Positions 60,501-64,000 of a stretch of DNA of 64,000 nucleotides are shown one piece after another. The stretch spans positions 652,501 through 716,500 of the forward strand of contig NC_081813.1 of the NCBI RefSeq assembly GCF_030704535.1. The letters are read 5' to 3'. The notes beneath the pieces were generated by a model. That model had not been told where the DNA came from, did not search any database, and worked only from the letters and a program-made list of their open reading frames with translations. The position numbers were made by a program, and so were the translations under genes. How positions within the stretch are numbered: position 1 is the stretch's first letter; the number at the start of each line of letters is the position of its first letter. This DNA comes from Vitis vinifera (lineage: Eukaryota; Streptophyta; Magnoliopsida; Vitales; Vitaceae).

Positions 60501-62660
60501 CAGGCAAGCTGAAGAGTGATTTCACATGAACATGTGAAATTCTCACACACATGCCAACTGGTCCAGAGAGTACTTCAACTACCGCAGCTAACAAATTTCC
60601 ATCTCGCATGATCATGCGAAATTGGAATCCTCATGTGAAATGAGAAGTCCTCATGCTGAATTGCTGATTTTCGGCATCAAATCTTAGATTTTTTATTTTG
60701 GAAGATTCTAGAAGGCCAATGAGATGATGCTAAGCATCCACTTGACCTTGGCCTATAAATAGGAGCTTGAAACTCTCATTTTGAACCTTTTTCTTTTTAG
60801 CTTTTTTTCCATCTTCTTGTTTTTAACCATTTTTAGATCTTTTGTAAGAGTTTTTGCAATAAAATTTCCTTATAATTTCTTTCATTTTCTCAATAGCCAA
60901 ATATATTGAGTGGAGCAAATCTTACAAACATGAGTGACTAGATTTCATTTTTCTTTGAGGAAGAAGGATCTAGAGTCAAATCTATAATGGATTAGTCACT
61001 TATGATGAGAAAATTTTATCTTTTAATTGCCTTAAATAAGGAATATAACGAAATCTTAAGATTCACCGAATGCTTAAGACTAGATTCAGTGAGATCATGT
61101 AGTTTCGTTATTGGATCTATTGGAAGGTAGTTAATGATGAATTAAGTTTAATTGTGAATAATTAATAAATGAAATTAGGATTCCTAATTTTAGATTTTAA
61201 TGAATCTAGATTTAAAGCTAAATCAAATATCGGTTTAGGTAAGATTTTAAAATCTTCAACTACCTTAATGAAAAGTAGATCTTGATGATCTTTTCACCTT
61301 AATTTCTAGTGAATTCGGAATCTAATTACTTTTTCATTAATAGTTTTTACCCTAATTTTGGCCAATTTTATCTTTTCAATTACGATAAAATTTTCTCAAC
61401 TTTCATTTCCAATTTTTTCACTATCTCATTTTTTTTCATGATAATCATCATCATCATCCCATCTCACTGTTTTCCCTCTTGATTGCCAAACAAATTCATC
61501 ATCTTAGTGGACAGCACATAAAGCCTCTATACTACCATAACTTTTGTTAAAAGCCATTTTTTATCAGGCAAAAGTTACGTTAACATAGTTGAATTAGGTT
61601 ATAAATTTGGTTTTGATCCAACAAAAATCCATCAATCACCCTTGGAGCTTAAAATTACACAACGTCAAACAACTACTTTAAGTCAAAAACAAAAGAGTGT
61701 GATCCAAAGATTTGCAGTTCCATATTATTGATGGCATTTTTAGACAAGATTCATACTGATCTATTGGACTTAGTCATAAAGGCCAAAGATAACTAAGGGT
61801 TAAACTTAGGTGGGTTGGCCTAGCCCAACCCGAAGTCTAGGTGAGAACTTAGACAATCATTTTCAATATTCGGGTTGGGATTGGGTTTAGTTTTTTCAAC
61901 CCAAGAGTAATTTAGGTTGGCTAAAATTATACGAACAAGCTTTCTTAGAAAAATAATGAATGTTAAAGGTGATTCCTCAGATGTCTGTGAACAAGCCTCC
62001 CACCCATGGTTCAAATCCACCTGTCTACTCATTGCTTCAAAAATTCCTCTTTCTCCCCTCAAATACCCTAATTAACCTAACAAACTGTAATGCACATCAC
62101 GATTTGTTTTTCTTGTTTTCTATGAATCTTAAATATTGAATGTCAACTAGTCTGTACTTCTTAAATTATTCAAACACGGTTGCCAGACCTTAATAATACT
62201 GCAAGTCCACATCCTTTCCTCAATTCAACAACATAAAATCAATCCACGCTAGTGGAAGAAATACCCTGCACTGAATCAAGCATTTTTCAACTATATGTCG
62301 AAAACCACCAAAGCTCTCATGCAGATACATACACCAACAGACACACATTACCCCTGAAACTATCCCCACTATAAAGGGTTTAACTTGACATGATAACGAG
62401 TAACAGTTAGTAAAATGGGGTCAGAACATGAAAAATGAAACTTAAACAAACCCACTCGTATACAGAATCCATGATGAATGAAAAGAACTACCCAACTTTT
62501 CAAAGTAAATTGTATATAGAAATTATCATTCCAGAAACAGCAAAAGGCAAAAATTTTATCATACATTAGTAAGTATTCAAGGGTGGAGAAAGAACTTACT
62601 GTCAAGATAGCTAGCAAGAGATGTGGATAGGTAGATATCTTCCGGGCCTGCCCAAGACAT
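57579..62660 (-). CDS. LSM1: LSM1, Sm-like decapping activator, 5 exons, 128 aa
   Basis: Exons in transcript order: 62660-62600, 59093-59025, 58932-58817, 58723-58661 and 57656-57579 (387 nt, all GT..AG). The protein starts MSWAGPEDIYLSTSLASYLD and carries the Sm1 motif (KLLVLLRDNRKLLGILRSFDQF) and the Sm2 motif (VIRGENVVLIGEL). A basic helical tail typical of LSM1 follows, ending MRKRMEFLDLD. The length equals that of the Arabidopsis LSM1 proteins. LSM1 is the subunit that distinguishes the cytoplasmic LSM1-7 ring, which binds the 3' end of deadenylated mRNA and promotes decapping in P-bodies. Intron 1 is large (3.5 kb) and has taken in a TRIM element and LTR-like sequence. Confidence 0.96.
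59416..59727 (+). mobile_element. TRIM (terminal-repeat retrotransposon in miniature), 312 bp
   Basis: Two 75-bp direct terminal repeats (59416-59490 and 59653-59727) begin TG and end CA and are about 90% alike. Directly after the first comes tggtatcagagc (59491-59502), complementary to the 3' end of initiator-methionine tRNA, the usual primer-binding site. Directly before the second is the polypurine run gagggaggg (59644-59652). The 162-bp interior cannot encode retrotransposon proteins. Flanks read aaact and aaacc, a 5-bp target duplication with one change. It lies in LSM1 intron 1, in antisense to the gene. Confidence 0.92.
60240..61000 (+). mobile_element. Probable LTR-retrotransposon relic (LTR-like) in LSM1 intron 1
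   Basis: The stretch has the logic of a plus-strand LTR: a TATA box in ggcctataaatagg (about 60747-60760) and a poly(A) signal gcaataaaatt about 100 bp downstream (60855-60866). A set of hyphenated palindromes lies upstream (60521-60538 and 60604-60619). The outer borders and a target duplication could not be placed, so it may be a solo LTR or a fragment. Confidence 0.45.
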
Positions 62661-62963
62661 TGAGCTCAAACTTTTTCGGTATCTCAAAAATCACCGAAAA
62701 ATTCACCAAAAAACAAACAAATGGCATTGGCAGCTCAGAAATCTCCCTGCCGCCTCACCACTTCCTACAATCCAAAAAAAATCTAAAATCCCCTAAAATC
62801 ACAATTACCAAAAAAGGAAAAAGGAAAAGCCTAACTTGAACGCACTACACCACACTACACCGCCAATAACTCCACCCCCAACCACCAAAAAAAACAAACC
62901 CTAATTTACCACCAACTCCTCAAAGCCAGAGCCTTTCTCCAGATCCAACGCCTCCACTTCACC

Positions 62964-62979
62964 AAACCCTAAACCCTAG
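62964..62979. promoter_or_regulatory. Double telo-box (aaaccctaaaccctag) upstream of LSM1
   Basis: Two adjacent AAACCCTA units lie about 300 bp upstream of the LSM1 start, in the likely leader or promoter. Telo-boxes are common in promoters of plant genes for RNA and protein synthesis and bind TRB and AtPur-alpha type proteins. Confidence 0.5.
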
Positions 62980-63249
62980 CAAGGATTCCCCCTCCGGGTT
63001 GATGGAACCAAAACCACTCAGATCCAATCGCACCGGAAGAGTTCCCAAGAAAATTTGGGGAAGAAAAAGAAAAGAAAATTCGCGAGAAAGTGCGACAGAA
63101 TGAGAGAAAATTTCGGGGATTCCTAGGGTTTGAACCTTAGGGAGACTCAAAATCTTTTTCCCCTTTTGATTTTTTTTTTTTGTTTTTTTTTTTTTTTGAA
63201 ATTTCTGAAAGATACCTACTTTCTCGCTTCGTCCGTCGACGACTCTCCT

Positions 63250-64000
63250 ATTTGATTGAGAAATTAAAGGCTGTAAAATTTCATTAATTGAGTGGAACGA
63301 AGAATACGTGGCAGAAAGCGAGTGGTGGAGTCAGTGGAAAGTCAGAGGATATGGAGAAGACTTTTGGGATCTGAGGATGCCTTCGGTTTGACTCTTGGTG
63401 ACTCTTTTGGCTCACGAGAGTCTGAGCTCGTTTGATCAGTATACTTGTACTCTCCTCTACCTATCCTTCCTTTTTTCTTTTTTGGAAAAAATCTAATAAA
63501 ACCATTTTTATAATAAAAATGGAAAATCATAAACATAACTTAACTTATAAAAACTTGATGGGCGTGTTTGATGAGGACATGGGAATCAAAACAAATATTT
63601 TATTTTTATTTCTATTCTTTGAAAAATGAATTTGATAATTTTAATTCTTATATTTAAATATAATGATAATTTGTTTTCATTTTAATATTAAATAAAAATA
63701 AAATGAATTATCAATAATATTCATATATATATAGTTTAAAATAACTTTTTTATTTTAAAAAGTTTGATGAAGTGAATATGTTACACATTTTTTATATTTT
63801 AGAAAATAATTTAATTTCTTTATATTTTGTACCTAGGTTTCTTTTTTCTTTTTTTTTGAGAAAAGCATACACAATTTTAGAGTTAAGTATTTTTTAATAA
63901 AATTATTTTATTTGAAAATATTTTTTCAAAAATTACTCCTTTAAAAGTATTTATTAAATTTTATCAAATATCTAAAAAAAATTAAAAACACTTTTAAAAT
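63250..64000. other. AT-rich spacer at the right edge
   Basis: No gene recognised. A MITE-like end (gggcgtgtttgatgagga, near 63560) is seen but its partner would lie off the window. Confidence 0.4.

Overview
This is a window of plant nuclear DNA: AT-rich, with long intergenic stretches full of small transposons and intron-containing genes carrying canonical GT..AG junctions. Gene content and repeat style (abundant Tourist-like and hAT-like MITEs, L1 LINE with a zf-RVT tail, integrated caulimovirid DNA) suggest a woody core eudicot. Vitis (grapevine) is my best guess, but that is inference from memory of its repeats and proteins, not a search.

Six complete protein-coding genes were assembled exon by exon, each giving one uninterrupted reading frame: (1) a UBP1-type triple-RRM RNA-binding protein on the minus strand (1910-8001, 12 exons, 420 aa); (2) a JAZ/TIFY10-type jasmonate repressor on the plus strand (27896-29623, 5 exons, 286 aa); (3) a pollen-receptor-like LRR-III kinase on the plus strand (33521-36188, 2 exons, 686 aa) with non-canonical catalytic motifs; (4) an intronless EXO70 exocyst subunit on the plus strand (42679-44514, 611 aa); (5) a GPR107/LUSTR-family seven-transmembrane protein on the minus strand (50433-56350, 5 exons, 510 aa); (6) LSM1, the decapping-activating Sm-like protein, on the minus strand (57579-62660, 5 exons, 128 aa). 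A final TPR-coding exon of a seventh gene (or gene fragment) lies at 459-661.

Mobile DNA: a broken endogenous caulimovirid segment (about 9037-12514) is sandwiched between two nearly identical 325-bp copies of the same host sequence. A 1.78-kb MULE-like element has a perfect 9-bp target duplication (17327-19109). A 312-bp TRIM (miniature LTR retrotransposon) with 75-bp LTRs, PBS and polypurine tract sits in LSM1 intron 1. A 5'-truncated L1 LINE has a poly(A) tail and a perfect 16-bp target duplication (47702-48322). There is one hAT-like 535-bp element and many Tourist-like and other short MITEs.

Layout: 0-8.2 kb TPR exon and UBP1; 8.2-27.6 kb gene-free, repeat-rich block (virus segment, tandem repeats, MITEs, MULE); 27.6-36.2 kb JAZ and receptor kinase; 36.2-42.5 kb AT-rich MITE-bearing spacer; 42.5-44.5 kb EXO70; 44.5-50.4 kb spacer with the L1; 50.4-62.7 kb LUSTR and LSM1, tandem on the minus strand; the rest is the LSM1 promoter and AT-rich spacer. 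The genes are independent transcription units and not an operon. I found no evidence of an undescribed multi-gene system; the most unusual items are the virus segment with its host-sequence duplication and the intact structures of several non-autonomous transposons.
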